The translations under genes were made by a program, and so were the position numbers. A DNA stretch of 64,000 nucleotides, taken from the NCBI RefSeq assembly GCF_001428335.1, contig NZ_LMSG01000001.1:568822-632821 (forward strand), given 5' to 3'. Numbering within the stretch: the stretch's first letter is position 1; every line of letters starts with the position of its first letter. This document shows, piece after piece, positions 1 to 9,207 of the stretch. This DNA comes from Arthrobacter sp. Soil762 (GTDB lineage: Bacteria; Actinomycetota; Actinomycetes; Actinomycetales; Micrococcaceae). The notes beneath the pieces were generated by a model. That model did no database searches. It was given only the letters and a program-made list of their open reading frames with translations, and was not told the DNA's origin.

Positions 1-794
1 TCATGATCGTCCACGCCGAGGACTCCCACGCGATCGACCGCGCCCCGCACCCCGGCGGCGACCACTACGAAACGTTCCTGGCCTCCCGCCCGCGCGGCGC
101 CGAGAACAAGGCCATCGCCGAGGTCATCGAACGGGCCCGCTGGACCGGCGCCCGCGCCCACATCCTGCACCTCTCGTCCTCCGACGCGCTGCCCATGATC
201 GCCAGTGCAAAGCGCGACGGCGTCCACCTCACCGTGGAGACGTGCCCGCACTACCTCACCCTGATGGCCGAGGAAATCCCCGACGGCGCCACCGCGTACA
301 AGTGCTGCCCGCCGATCCGTGAGGCCTCCAACCGCGAACTGCTCTGGAAGGGCCTGCAGGACGGCACCATCGACTGCATCGTCTCGGACCACTCCCCGTC
401 CACCCTGGACCTGAAGGACCTGGAAAACGGCGACTTCGCCGTGGCCTGGGGCGGCGTCTCCTCACTGCAGCTGGGACTCTCCCTGATCTGGACCGAAGCC
501 CGGCACCGCGGCATCACCCTGGAGCAGGTGGTGTCCTGGATGGCTGAGAAGCCCGCCGCCTTGGCCCGCCTGCACAACAAGGGCCAGCTGGCCCTGGGCT
601 ACGATGCGGACTTCTCCATCTTCGCGCCGGACGACGCCTTCGTCGTCGACGTCACCAAGCTCAAGCACAAGAACCCCATCACGCCCTACGACGGCAAGGC
701 GCTCTCCGGCGTCGTCCGCAAAACGTTCCTTCGCGGCAACGAGATTGACGGCCGCACGCCCAGCGGCAAGCTGATCCGCCGCGGCGGCGTCTGA
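1..794 (+). CDS. allB: Allantoinase, C-terminal part (cut by window edge)
   Basis: Metal-dependent cyclic amidohydrolase that opens the hydantoin ring of allantoin to allantoate in purine/ureide nitrogen use. The visible 264 residues are the C-terminal part of a protein usually about 450 long; the frame is open through the left edge. Family signatures seen are VHAE, ILHLSS and SDHSP (metal-ligand and catalytic segments), CPPIR, and [12 protein letters not shown] near the C-terminus, which is typical of allantoinase rather than dihydropyrimidinase. The following regulator starts 11 bases downstream. Function is assigned from motifs; the N-terminal metal site (HxH) lies outside the window. Confidence 0.88.
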   Translation, partial: MIVHAEDSHAIDRAPHPGGDHYETFLASRPRGAENKAIAEVIERARWTGARAHILHLSSSDALPMIASAKRDGVHLTVETCPHYLTLMAEEIPDGATAYKCCPPIREASNRELLWKGLQDGTIDCIVSDHSPSTLDLKDLENGDFAVAWGGVSSLQLGLSLIWTEARHRGITLEQVVSWMAEKPAALARLHNKGQLALGYDADFSIFAPDDAFVVDVTKLKHKNPITPYDGKALSGVVRKTFLRGNEIDGRTPSGKLIRRGGV

Positions 795-805
795 GGCGCA
801 GCGCG

Positions 806-1462
806 ATGGCCGTCAACGTCCATGCGCCATACCCGCAGCAGCACGCCGGCTCCCGTGTTGGCGTTAGTCCGGGCGCCCGTCCCGGCCTCCAGCCAGGGCT
901 TCAGCCGCGCGGCCTGGCGGTATGGCTCCAGCCCTGTGAAGGCGACGACATCGACCCGGCGGTCTGGGCCGAAGCCGCCAAGGCGGTCCTGGCGCGTGCC
1001 CGCCGGCTTGCTCCGGAAGCCGAAGTCCACGTGTGCAGTGCGGCCGGAACGGCCGGTGCTGATGTTCCGGAAACGGCGTCCGACACCGAAAACGGCACCT
1101 CAGCCGCCGTCGCCCCGCCAGTCGCCCTGGCCGGGCGGCGCAGCATCGTGGCAGTGGATCTGGCCGCGGACACCGTCCTCCTGGACGGTGTCCCGGTCAG
1201 CTTCACCCACATGGAATTCAGCCTCCTGAGGTACCTGGTGGAAAACCAGTCGCGGACGATTCAACGTGAAGAACTGCAACGCGTCCTCGAGTCCCTGGAC
1301 TGCCCCGGCGCGGCATTCCGCTCCATCGACGTGTATGTTGGACGCGTCCGGCGCAAGCTGGGATCGGCCCGCCACGCCATCGCAACAGTGCGCGGCGGCG
1401 GCTACCAGTTTGTGCCCGGACCGGGCAGCACGGTCCGCGGACCCGCGGAATACTGCATCTAG
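806..1462 (+). CDS. Orphan OmpR-type winged-helix DNA-binding protein
   Basis: 218 residues. The C-terminal half (about residues 108-210) is a Trans_reg_C winged helix: a beta strand with DTVLLDGVPVSFTHMEFSLL, then a recognition-helix region with SIDVYVGRVRRKLG and the wing IATVRGGGYQFVP. The N-terminal half has no receiver domain (no acidic pocket or phospho-Asp) and is rich in Ala, Pro and Gly. It is therefore not a classical response regulator. It follows the allantoinase closely on the same strand, so it may be cotranscribed, but no target is evident. The DNA-binding fold is well supported; the role is unknown. Confidence 0.72.
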   Translation: MAVNVHAPYPQQHAGSRVGVSPGARPGLQPGLQPRGLAVWLQPCEGDDIDPAVWAEAAKAVLARARRLAPEAEVHVCSAAGTAGADVPETASDTENGTSAAVAPPVALAGRRSIVAVDLAADTVLLDGVPVSFTHMEFSLLRYLVENQSRTIQREELQRVLESLDCPGAAFRSIDVYVGRVRRKLGSARHAIATVRGGGYQFVPGPGSTVRGPAEYCI

Positions 1463-1529
1463 GCAGCCCGTTGCACCCATAGATTGATCGCCTGCCATGG
1501 CGGTTGCCCCACAAGTCAAGGAACGAAAC

Positions 1530-1997
1530 ATGACCCAGAAACTCCTCGCCGGAACCCAGGCCCCCGATTTCGCCCTGCTCAACGCCGACGGCCAGAAGGT
1601 CTCCCTGTCCGATTACCGCGGACGCAACGTCATTGTGTACTTCTACCCGGAAGCCGCCACGCCCGGCTGCACCACCGAGGCCTGCGACTTCCGCGACAGC
1701 CTCGCCAGCCTGCAGTCCTCCGGCTACGAGGTCCTGGGCATCTCCCCGGACTCGCCGGAGAAGCTGGCAGCCTTCACCGGCGACTTCGCCCTGACATTCC
1801 CGCTGCTCTCCGACGAAGACCACGCAGTGGCGCTGGCCTACGGCGCCTGGGGCGAAAAGCTCGTCAACGGCGAAGTGGTTGACGGCCTGGTCCGTTCCAC
1901 CGTGGTGCTCGACGCCGAAGGCAACGTCACGCTCACGCAGTACCAGATCAAGGCCCAGGGCCACGTCGCAGCGCTTAGGGCAGAGCTCGGCATCTAA
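1530..1997 (+). CDS. bcp: Thioredoxin-dependent peroxiredoxin, BCP/PrxQ type
   Basis: Cytosolic thiol peroxidase that reduces hydroperoxides with electrons from thioredoxin. 155 residues, normal family length. The peroxidatic motif is TPGCTTEAC, with the resolving Cys five residues after the peroxidatic Cys, as in PrxQ/BCP. The PDFALLNADG start and VIVYFYPEAATPGC core are typical. The ATG at 1530 is chosen because AAGGA lies 8 bases upstream (1518-1522); an in-frame ATG at 1497 would add 11 unconserved residues. It converges on the PLP enzyme at 2022 with only 24 bases between stops. Confidence 0.93.
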   Translation: MTQKLLAGTQAPDFALLNADGQKVSLSDYRGRNVIVYFYPEAATPGCTTEACDFRDSLASLQSSGYEVLGISPDSPEKLAAFTGDFALTFPLLSDEDHAVALAYGAWGEKLVNGEVVDGLVRSTVVLDAEGNVTLTQYQIKAQGHVAALRAELGI

Positions 1998-2021
1998 GGA
2001 TCGCCGCCGTCTCTGACGGGT

Positions 2022-3122
2022 TTATTTGTTTCGTCCGCGTGCGGCCACGTGCCAGCGGTCCACGATTTTGCCGCCGCTGATCACTGTGACGTCGTCGACG
2101 AGGTTCATCGCGATGCAGACGTGATTGGGGACCACACGCAGCCGGTCTCCGAGTGCCGGCAGCGATGCCTCCGCCGGCCAGACGACGGTGGCGTGGTGTT
2201 CTGACAGTGCGGTAATTCGGGCTTCCGGGTGGTCCAGGAGACGCCCGAAGCCGGTGGCCCAGCCGGGCCGGTCCCCGCCGAGGATCTTGCTGCCGGAGTC
2301 CAGGATGACCCTTCGCGGTATGAGGTCGGTGCCTTCATGCCGGCTGACGACTGTTGCCGCGATGGTCAGTGCGATATCTTCGGCCGCACAGCGTTCCAGT
2401 TCCAGCTGTTGGGCATCTCCGAAAACGTACACGCCGGGCCGGACTTCTGTGGCTCCGGAGTCGCCGGCGGTGAGGGTGGCGGTGGGTGTGGACCCGCCGC
2501 TGCGGTGGGTGATGGGGAAACCTGCCGCGGTGAGCAGGTCGGCGGCTTCGCCGAGGGCCAGCCGTTCCTCGTCCATAGCCTTTAAAGGCATGCCCGGGGC
2601 ATAGCTGTGTCCTGGGAACGTGAAAATTCCCGTGACGCGCAGCCCTCCCCGCGCCGCGGCCTGGGCGACGCCGACGACGGCGTCGGGTGCTATCCCGCTG
2701 CGGTGATGGCCGCTGTCGATCTCCAGCACCACTTCAATCTCCCCGACGGCATCGCCCAGTGACGCGGCCATGGTTTCGGCTGCTTCCCGTGAGTCCAGAC
2801 CGACTGCGATCCTGGCTTTTGCTGCAAGGCGCTGGAGCCGTTCAGCCTGCCGGGGACCGACCCACAGCGGATACGCGATGAAGATGTCCTTGGCCCCATG
2901 CTCTGCAAAGACTTCGGCCTCCCCGAGGGTGGCCACTGTCAGCCCGACGGCTCCGGCCGCCAGCTGCATTTCCGCGATTTCGGGCACTTTGTGCGTCTTG
3001 ACATGCGGCCGGAGATGCAGACCCTTGGCCCGGACCGTCGTTGCCATGCGCTCGATATTTCGCTGGAGCACGTCCCGGTCGATGATGATCTCAGGTGTGT
3101 CGATTTCCTCTGGGATGGTCAT
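2022..3122 (-). CDS. PLP enzyme of the D-threonine aldolase / D-serine dehydratase family
   Basis: 366 residues with the alanine-racemase-like barrel fold expected of fold-type III PLP enzymes. The PLP-binding Lys is in LRPHVKTHK near residue 43, and the N-terminal [18 protein letters not shown] is typical. A C-terminal metal-site segment with [12 protein letters not shown] is present, as in D-threonine aldolases and eukaryotic-type D-serine dehydratases. It probably cleaves or dehydrates a D-beta-hydroxy amino acid; the substrate cannot be decided from sequence. Its 5' end lies immediately beside a cupin gene fragment that lacks its own start, suggesting a past rearrangement here. Confidence 0.82.
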   Translation of the reverse strand: MTIPEEIDTPEIIIDRDVLQRNIERMATTVRAKGLHLRPHVKTHKVPEIAEMQLAAGAVGLTVATLGEAEVFAEHGAKDIFIAYPLWVGPRQAERLQRLAAKARIAVGLDSREAAETMAASLGDAVGEIEVVLEIDSGHHRSGIAPDAVVGVAQAAARGGLRVTGIFTFPGHSYAPGMPLKAMDEERLALGEAADLLTAAGFPITHRSGGSTPTATLTAGDSGATEVRPGVYVFGDAQQLELERCAAEDIALTIAATVVSRHEGTDLIPRRVILDSGSKILGGDRPGWATGFGRLLDHPEARITALSEHHATVVWPAEASLPALGDRLRVVPNHVCIAMNLVDDVTVISGGKIVDRWHVAARGRNK

Positions 3123-3158
3123 CCTTACACTTTATGCGGAACCCCTCGCATACCATAT

Positions 3159-3443
3159 GTATACAACACTGACCTTGCTGCGGATCCGCTGAGCGGAGAT
3201 TCGACCCTGCTCCAACGCTATGAGCCCGGCGCCGACACCATTGCCAGCGGCGTGATCGTCCACGACTACTGGGAGGAGGTCATGATTCTCTCGGGGGAAC
3301 TCACCGATGTGACCCTCGGGAAGACATTTACCCCCGGCATGTACGCGTGCCGTCCACCTGGCATGCGCCACGGACCTTACCTCAGCGGCGCCGGCTGCAG
3401 CATGCTCGTTGTTGTTCGGCCGCAGCCAGATACAAGTGTGTGA
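3159..3443 (+). pseudogene. Cupin protein remnant lacking its start
   Basis: The frame encodes a cupin barrel: DSTLLQRYEPGADT, then HDYWEEVMILSGELTD, then FTPGMYACRPPGMRHGPY and CSMLVVVRP. This is the usual order of strands and metal-binding His/Glu in small single-domain cupins. Homologous-looking sequence begins near residue TDLAADPLSGDS, with no ATG, GTG or TTG in frame between 3123 and that point. The only upstream starts lie deep inside the oppositely oriented PLP gene. The N-terminal 15-20 residues therefore seem to have been lost, probably by recombination next to position 3160. An unrecognised start is the alternative. Confidence 0.55.
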
Positions 3444-3535
3444 GATCTGGCTCCATGGCTGTGGTGTGACGGCCGTTGGCATCGCCGCCAGAACCCTGCG
3501 CGATCGGACACTTGGGCCCCTCTGGTCGACCGGAC

Positions 3536-3567
3536 GCACGACGGCGGGACCTCCCGCCGTCGTCCGC
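3536..3567. repeat. Copy 1 of the dispersed GC palindrome
   Basis: Near-perfect inverted repeat; arms GCACGACGGCGGG and CCCGCCGTCGTCCGC around an ACCT centre. It lies between the convergent ends of the cupin remnant and the fructokinase, six bases from the kinase stop. It is placed as a bidirectional terminator but lacks a T-run. The same element occurs 13 times in the window. Confidence 0.9.
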
Positions 3568-3572
3568 TTTCG

Positions 3573-4532
3573 TTAATGCCCCAACGGGGTCCGCAACGGA
3601 ACAGACAGCCGACCGAGCTCGGCCGAGGTGGGTGGGTTTGCCCCCGGCCGGGAGCAGGTGATCGCCGCGGCGCCGTTGGCGTAGGCGGCGAGCGCATGCA
3701 GTTCATCGTGGGACAGGCTGTGGAGCCTGTCCCGCGCGCCGGCCCCGAGCGCTGCGAGCTGGTCCAGACCGGATATGAGTGCGGCCATGAAGGAGTCGCC
3801 TGCGCCCACGGTGTCCGCCACAGTGACGGGTTTGGCTGCCATTTCCACGCGACCTCGGCGGGCAAGAATGACCGGTCCGGATGCTCCGCGCGTCAGGGCA
3901 ACGAGTGCGGGGCCGAGTTGAAGCCAGGCTGCCAGGCTTTCCTCCGGCGTCCGGTGCGGATAGAGCCAGGCGAGGTCCTCTTCGCTGGCCTTGACGACGT
4001 CGCTCACGGCGACGAAACGCTCTGCCTTCGTGCGGGCCACGGCCGCATCGGGGCAAATCGCCGGCCGGCAATTGGGGTCGAAACTGGTCGTCGCCCGCTC
4101 ACGGGCGGCCTCCAGCAGTCCAAGCGTGGCCTGTTCACCGGGCCCCAGCACCGCCGCAATTGATCCCGTGTGAACGTGGTTGGAATCTTGCACGGCTGCC
4201 AATGCCGGAAGGGCCGCGCCGTTAATGTCCCAGCTGATGTCGAACGCGTAGGTGGCGGCGCCGTCGGAACCCAGCGTTGCGGTCGCCGTCGACGTCGGTG
4301 CACTGCCGCCGATGATCGCGGTGACGCCGTTGGTGTTCAGGTGTCCCTCGATCATGTCGCCATAGGGGTCGGCGGCGTAGTGCGTCACAAGGGTCGCCGC
4401 CAGCCCCAGTCGGGCAACGCCCACCGCCACGTTGAGGGGACTACCTCCCGAATGGGCCTGGACCTCCCCCGGCCTGCGGGGGTCGCTGATGATGTCCACG
4501 AGCGATTCGCCGATGACGGTGATCATGGTCAT
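3573..4532 (-). CDS. PfkB-family carbohydrate kinase, probably fructokinase
   Basis: Cytosolic ATP-dependent sugar kinase, 319 residues. The N-terminal GESLVDI and GGSPLNVAVGVARLG correspond to the sugar-binding lid region; the C-terminal DTVGAGDSFMAALISG is the second PfkB signature carrying the catalytic Asp. Its start overlaps the polyol dehydrogenase stop by ATGA (4529-4532), so the two are translationally coupled. In an operon with a polyol ABC importer and a sorbitol-type dehydrogenase, phosphorylating the resulting fructose is the natural role. Ribokinase or another ketose specificity cannot be excluded. Confidence 0.85.
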   Translation of the reverse strand: MTMITVIGESLVDIISDPRRPGEVQAHSGGSPLNVAVGVARLGLAATLVTHYAADPYGDMIEGHLNTNGVTAIIGGSAPTSTATATLGSDGAATYAFDISWDINGAALPALAAVQDSNHVHTGSIAAVLGPGEQATLGLLEAARERATTSFDPNCRPAICPDAAVARTKAERFVAVSDVVKASEEDLAWLYPHRTPEESLAAWLQLGPALVALTRGASGPVILARRGRVEMAAKPVTVADTVGAGDSFMAALISGLDQLAALGAGARDRLHSLSHDELHALAAYANGAAAITCSRPGANPPTSAELGRLSVPLRTPLGH

Positions 4533-5590
4533 CGGCCCGGGTAGACGACGGCTTTGAGCTGGCCGGCCTGCTTGCCTGCTTTCAGGGCCTCTTCGGACTC
4601 CGCGAGGGTGAACTTGCCGGTCACGAGGATGTCCAGGTCCACCTTGCCGTCGGCGATCAGCTGGATCGCCAGCGGCCAGGTGTTGGTGTAGCGGAAGACG
4701 CCGGAGAGCCAGATCTCCCGGTTCTGGATAAATGAAACGGGAAGTTCGACGTCGTCCGCCCCGAGCCCCACGAGAATGACCCTTCCTGCCGGTCCAACGG
4801 CCTTGATCCCGGACCGGACCGCCTGGGGTGCGCCGGAAGCGTCGATGAACGCGTCGACGTCAAGCCCTTCCACACTGTCGGTCTTGGCGTTGAGCGCGTG
4901 CGTTGCCCCGTGCTTGAGGGCGAAGGCGAGCCGGTCTTCGGCGATGTCGGTGATGTAGATTTCCGTGGCGCCGAAGGCGCGTGCGGCCTGGGCGGCGATG
5001 ATGCCGATGGGGCCGGCGCCGGCGATCAGAACCCGGCTGCCCGGCTTGATTTCGGCACGCTCACATGCCCAGAGGCCAACGGAGAGGGGTTCGATGAGGG
5101 CGGCCGCCTCGTCGCTGACACTGTCCGGGATGTCGTAGGCGAAGTCGCTCTGTATGGTGACGTACTCGGCGAAGGCGCCGTCGATCGGCGGAGTGGCGTA
5201 GAACTCGATGTCCGGGCACAGGTTGTAGCGTCCGGCTTTGCATTGCTTGCACGTGCGGCAGGGTCGCTGGGGTTCGACGGCGACGCGGTTGCCGATGCGT
5301 GCAGGGTCAACGGCGCTTCCGACGGCGGCGATCCGGCCGGAGAGTTCGTGGCCCAGGATCAGCGGGTGGTCCACCACGTAGTCGCCGATCCGGCCGTGTT
5401 CGTAGTAGTGGACGTCGCTGCCGCAGATGCCGACGGCGGCCACCTGCACCAGGACCTGGTCGGCGTCGAGCTGCGGCAGGGGCAGCGTTTCCATGATCAT
5501 GTCGCCTTGGCGCTTCAGAACGGAGGCGCGCATGGTGGCTGGCAGTTCGGCGGGGGCCAGGATGGTGGACTGGGCGGTTGATGCTGTCAT
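4529..5590 (-). CDS. Zinc-dependent polyol dehydrogenase (sorbitol/xylitol dehydrogenase-like)
   Basis: Medium-chain NAD(P)-dependent dehydrogenase, 353 residues, oxidising a polyol to a ketose. Catalytic zinc ligands are in ICGSDVHYYEHG and GHELSG; the four-Cys structural zinc loop is CRTCKQCKAGRYNLC; the Rossmann motif is GAGPIG. The Ser-Asp-Val-His-Tyr-Tyr context is typical of L-iditol/xylitol dehydrogenases. An AAGGA Shine-Dalgarno precedes the ATG. It sits between the ABC permeases and the fructokinase, implying import, then oxidation, then phosphorylation. Confidence 0.88.
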   Translation of the reverse strand: MTASTAQSTILAPAELPATMRASVLKRQGDMIMETLPLPQLDADQVLVQVAAVGICGSDVHYYEHGRIGDYVVDHPLILGHELSGRIAAVGSAVDPARIGNRVAVEPQRPCRTCKQCKAGRYNLCPDIEFYATPPIDGAFAEYVTIQSDFAYDIPDSVSDEAAALIEPLSVGLWACERAEIKPGSRVLIAGAGPIGIIAAQAARAFGATEIYITDIAEDRLAFALKHGATHALNAKTDSVEGLDVDAFIDASGAPQAVRSGIKAVGPAGRVILVGLGADDVELPVSFIQNREIWLSGVFRYTNTWPLAIQLIADGKVDLDILVTGKFTLAESEEALKAGKQAGQLKAVVYPGR

Positions 5591-5642
5591 CGAAGTGGTC
5601 CTTTCGGGAATTCGGAAATGGAAGGCCGGGTGCCGGGCGGCG

Positions 5643-6560
5643 TTATTTCACGGCGCCGAGGGAGAGACCCTGGACGAGCTTGTCCTGGGCGGCGAAGCCG
5701 GCGAACAGCACGGGAAGGGAGATCACGACGGCCGCGGCGCAGACCTTGGCGAGGAAGAGGCCCTGGCTGGAGACAAACCCGGTGAGGAAGACCGGCGCGG
5801 TTCCGGCCATGACGCCGGTGAGGACACGGGCCAGCAGCAGTTCGTTCCAGCTAAAGATGAAGCAGATTAGTGCCGTCGCGGCGATGCCGGGCATGGCGAC
5901 GGGGGCAATGATCTTCCGCAGCGTCAGGAGCAGGCCGGCGCCGTCGATCTGGGCGGCTTCCAGCATTTCCACCGGCACTTCGGCGAGGAAGGAGCGCATC
6001 ATCCAGACCGCAATGGGCAGGTTCATTGACGTGTACATCAGGATCAGGAACCAGATGTTGTCCAGCGCGCCCACCGTCTTGGCGAACAGGAACAGCGGCA
6101 GTATCGCCGCGACCACCGGCATCATTTTCGTGGAGAGGAAGAAGAACATCACGTCGGTCCACTTCTTGACCGGCCTGATGGACAGTGCGTACGCCGCGGG
6201 GATGGCCAGGGCCAGGACAACGACCGTGGACAGGATGGATGCAGTTGCCGAGTTGATCAGCGGCGGCCAGGGGCTCACCCCGGAGCTTGCGCCAAAGAAC
6301 TCCGCGTAGGCGTCCAGGGTCAGGTTCGCCGCGACAGACGGCGGGTTCGTGGCGGCGTCCGTTTCGGAGTGGAACGACGTCAGGATCATCCACAGGACCG
6401 GGGCGGCGAACAGCAGGGCGAGCAGCCAGGCGGCGAGGCCGGCGGCGGTGTTGTTGCGGGTGGGGTCCATGCGGGACTTGCCGCGCCGCCGGGGCCCGAC
6501 GTTCAGTGCGGTGGGGCCAGCGGGCGTGTTGCGGGGTGCGGCAGGGGTGAGGGTGCTCAT
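5643..6560 (-). CDS. Sugar ABC transporter permease (CUT1, MalG type)
   Basis: 305-residue inner-membrane permease with about six transmembrane helices. The cytoplasmic EAA loop is EAAQIDGAGLLLTLRKIIAP, which docks the ATPase. The ATG at 6560 overlaps the TGA of the upstream permease by four bases and is preferred over longer in-frame extensions that only shadow that gene. It pairs with the next permease to form the channel of the polyol importer. No ATPase gene is in this operon, so a shared MsiK/UgpC-type ATPase elsewhere is likely. Confidence 0.88.
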   Translation of the reverse strand: MSTLTPAAPRNTPAGPTALNVGPRRRGKSRMDPTRNNTAAGLAAWLLALLFAAPVLWMILTSFHSETDAATNPPSVAANLTLDAYAEFFGASSGVSPWPPLINSATASILSTVVVLALAIPAAYALSIRPVKKWTDVMFFFLSTKMMPVVAAILPLFLFAKTVGALDNIWFLILMYTSMNLPIAVWMMRSFLAEVPVEMLEAAQIDGAGLLLTLRKIIAPVAMPGIAATALICFIFSWNELLLARVLTGVMAGTAPVFLTGFVSSQGLFLAKVCAAAVVISLPVLFAGFAAQDKLVQGLSLGAVK

Positions 6561-7525
6561 CGTGCTGCCTCCTTCTTGAAGAGCGAAAAGACGGTGCGGA
6601 GGGCGAAGGTCGCCACGACGATGGTGCCGATGACCACCACGACACCGGCGGCTGAGGCCAGGCCGTATTCGTTGGCGAAGTAGAAGGTCTGGTAGATGGC
6701 GTAGGGCAGGTTGGCGGTGCCCAGGCCGCCAGACGTAAGCGTGAACACTGCGTCGAAGTTCTGCACGATGTAGATGGCTCCGAGCAGGCCGCCGAGTTCC
6801 AGGTACTGGCGCAGGTGCGGCAGCGTGAGGTGGCGGAAGATCGCCCAGGGCGTGGCGCCGTCCATCTGGGCGGCTTCCACGGTGTCCATGGGCCGGGACT
6901 GAAGGCCCGCGAGCAGGATGAGCATCATGAACGGCGTCCACTGCCAGACCAGTGAGACGATCACGGCCATCAAGGGCGTTTGCGAGAGCAGGTCCGGCTG
7001 CGGCGGTGTGTCGCTGCCGAACAGTGACCAGATCCAGGTCAGGGTGCCGTTGATCAGGCCGTACGTGGGGTTGAGCAGGGCGTGCTTCCAGATGAGGGCC
7101 GCGGCTACGGGAACCACCAGGAACGGTGCAATCAGCAACGTGCGGGCGAGACCGCGCCCAATGAACTTCTTGTCCAGCAGCAGTGCCAGCCCCAGCCCGA
7201 TGAGCAGGCTGGCCAGGACGACGGAGACGGTGAGCACGATGGTTGTGAAGATGGCCTGGCGCAGGTCCGCGTTAGTGAGGACCTGGATGTAGTTGTCGAA
7301 CCCGGCGAACCCGGTCTGGTCCGGACGCAGGCTGTTCCAGTTGAGGAAGGAAATGATCAGGGTCACCACGAACGGCAGCTGGGTGACGATGATGAGGAAA
7401 ATCAGGGCCGGCAGCAGCGGCGCACGCCGAGCCCAGGCCAGGGCGCGTTCACGGGACCTGGCGTTCTTGGAAGGTTTCGTTGCGCTGTGCCCGGTGCGGG
7501 CGGTGCGCGCTGTTGCGGTAGTCAT
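6557..7525 (-). CDS. Sugar ABC transporter permease (CUT1, MalF type)
   Basis: 322-residue permease with a basic cytoplasmic N-terminus and about six membrane helices, starting with LLPALIFLIIVTQLPFVVTLI. The EAA motif is EAAQMDGATPWAIFRHLTLP. AGGAG lies just upstream of the ATG. It follows the binding-protein gene after a strong hairpin (7543-7570) and overlaps the second permease by ATGA, so expression of the two channel subunits is coupled. Substrate is inferred from the dehydrogenase and kinase in the operon. Confidence 0.88.
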   Translation of the reverse strand: MTTATARTARTGHSATKPSKNARSRERALAWARRAPLLPALIFLIIVTQLPFVVTLIISFLNWNSLRPDQTGFAGFDNYIQVLTNADLRQAIFTTIVLTVSVVLASLLIGLGLALLLDKKFIGRGLARTLLIAPFLVVPVAAALIWKHALLNPTYGLINGTLTWIWSLFGSDTPPQPDLLSQTPLMAVIVSLVWQWTPFMMLILLAGLQSRPMDTVEAAQMDGATPWAIFRHLTLPHLRQYLELGGLLGAIYIVQNFDAVFTLTSGGLGTANLPYAIYQTFYFANEYGLASAAGVVVVIGTIVVATFALRTVFSLFKKEAAR

Positions 7526-7542
7526 GGTGTTCTCCTGCGGTT

Positions 7543-7570
7543 CTGTGGCCCGCCCTCAGGCGGGCCACAG
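7543..7570 (-). terminator. Intercistronic hairpin after binding-protein gene
   Basis: Perfect 12-bp stem CTGTGGCCCGCC / GGCGGGCCACAG with a CTCA loop, between the binding-protein stop (7588) and the permease start (7525). There is no U-run. It probably stabilises the upstream mRNA or partially terminates, giving more binding protein than permease. Confidence 0.7.
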
Positions 7571-7587
7571 ATCCGGTTGTGGGGTGG

Positions 7588-8937
7588 TTACTTCTTGTAC
7601 TTGTCGCCGATTTTCTGGGCGGCTTCCTGGCCCTTGGCCAGTGCGTCAGCCACGGTGCCCTGGCCGGCGATGGCCGAGCTCACACCCTGGGAGACAGTGG
7701 TGCCCAGGTCGGCGAACTCGGGGATGCCGACGAACTGGATGCCAACAACGGGGCGTTCCTGAACGCCTGGATTCTTCGGGTCGGCGTTTTCAATAGCGGA
7801 GCGTTCTGCCTCGAAGAACGGGGCGGCCTTTTGGAAGTCGGCGTTCTCGTAGGTGGAGATACGCTTGCCCGACGGAACCTTGGCCCAGCCCAGTTTTGAC
7901 GCCACCAGTTCCTCGTACTCCTTCGAGCTTGCCCAGGCAATGAACTTGCCTGCTGCGTCCTGCTTCTTGGACGCAGCCTGGACGCCCCATGACCATGTCC
8001 ACAGCCAGCCGGAGGAGTCAGTCTTCTTCACGGGAGCCTGGGCGTAACCGATCTTGCCCTTCACCGGAGAAGCATCTGCTTCCAGGGCGCCTGCGGCTGA
8101 CGTGGCGTCATACCACATGGCCACTTTGCTCTGGCTCATGTTGTTCAGGCACTCGGTGAATCCGGCCTGGGCAGCGCCTGCTTCACCGTGCTCGCGCACC
8201 AGTTTGGTATAGAACTCTGTGGCCTCGGTGAATTCAGGGGAGTTGACCTTGGCGTTCCAGTCCTTGTCGAACCAGGTGCCGCCGAAGGTGTTCACCACCG
8301 TGGTCAGCGGTGCGAAGACCTGGCCCCAGCCCGGCTGGCCACGGAGGCAGATGCCCTTCATTCCCGGGGCTGCGCCGTCGGCCTGTGCCGCTATCTCAGC
8401 CACCTCATCCCACGTGGGCTTCTCTGGCATCGTCAGGCCCTTGGCCTCCAGGATGTCCTTCCGGTACATCAGGAAGGAGGATTCGCCGTAGAACGGTTCG
8501 CCATAGAGCTTGCCGTCCGTGCCGGTGAGGGAGGCCGTGTAGGCCGGCAGGATGTCGTCCTGGTCGAACTCCGCGTCGTTGGCCACGCTGTCAAGCGGCG
8601 CGAGCCACTTGTTCGCGGAGTAGAACGGGATCTCGTAGTTGGACAGGGATGCGACGTCGTACTGGCCCGCCTGGCTGGAAAACTCCTGGCTGATCTTGGC
8701 CCGGACATCGTTCTCCGGCAGGATCGTGTAATTGACCTTGATGCCGGTGTCCTTGGTGAAGTTGTCAGCGGTGAGCTTCTGCAGGTCCTCCATTTGGGGG
8801 TTGTTCACCATCAGGACGTTGATGCTGTTTTGGTCCCCGGCGGTGGTCCCACCGCCGGCTCCGGAGCAGGCGGACGCAGACAGTGCAAGACACAGGGCAC
8901 CGGCGGCCAGCGAGGCAGCGCGCATTTTTGAGCGCAT
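7588..8937 (-). CDS. Sugar/polyol ABC transporter substrate-binding lipoprotein
   Basis: 449-residue family 1 solute-binding protein. A lipoprotein signal is present: basic MRSKMR, a hydrophobic stretch and the lipobox SASACSG, so the mature protein is anchored to the membrane outer face. The body shows the features of CUT1 binding proteins (INVLMVNNPQM, YDVASLSNYEIPFY, YGEPFYGESSFLMYRKD, WKF-like aromatic clusters). GGAG lies 6 bases before the ATG. It is the first gene of the polyol operon and is divergent from the AraC regulator across 270 bases. Mannitol or sorbitol are the likely ligands, judged from the dehydrogenase. Confidence 0.88.
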   Translation of the reverse strand: MRSKMRAASLAAGALCLALSASACSGAGGGTTAGDQNSINVLMVNNPQMEDLQKLTADNFTKDTGIKVNYTILPENDVRAKISQEFSSQAGQYDVASLSNYEIPFYSANKWLAPLDSVANDAEFDQDDILPAYTASLTGTDGKLYGEPFYGESSFLMYRKDILEAKGLTMPEKPTWDEVAEIAAQADGAAPGMKGICLRGQPGWGQVFAPLTTVVNTFGGTWFDKDWNAKVNSPEFTEATEFYTKLVREHGEAGAAQAGFTECLNNMSQSKVAMWYDATSAAGALEADASPVKGKIGYAQAPVKKTDSSGWLWTWSWGVQAASKKQDAAGKFIAWASSKEYEELVASKLGWAKVPSGKRISTYENADFQKAAPFFEAERSAIENADPKNPGVQERPVVGIQFVGIPEFADLGTTVSQGVSSAIAGQGTVADALAKGQEAAQKIGDKYKK

Positions 8938-9207
8938 TAAGGACTCCTTTGTTCTTCATGAGGGTGCACAGTCACCTTGTTCCGGCTGCTTTGCCGAGGT
9001 AGGGACTGAAGCGGGGCACTGGATCTACAAGTTGGTGTCCCGCTGATGTTCCTCAACATTAGGCCTGTGGGATAGGGCACAACTAGCGTCCTGGTTGCCG
9101 ATTTCTGATACTTATTTTCCGGTCCATTTCGAGGCAGTAGGCGTTAGTCTGGGGAAAGGCTGCCTAAAGCTGTCCATAATTCATAAGACCCAGTACGGAG
9201 ATTCCCC

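Noticed and set aside
251-580. Antisense reading frame opposite the allantoinase gene
   Set aside because: Shadow frame caused by high GC; no protein-like motif, while the + frame has the full allantoinase signature.
2898-3443. 181-codon frame as a full cupin gene
   Set aside because: The first 85 codons lie antisense inside the PLP enzyme gene and have no cupin-like sequence; only the 3' part is supported.
5643-6941. 432-codon version of the second polyol permease
   Set aside because: The first 127 codons shadow the other permease; the ATGA overlap at 6557-6560 marks the real start.
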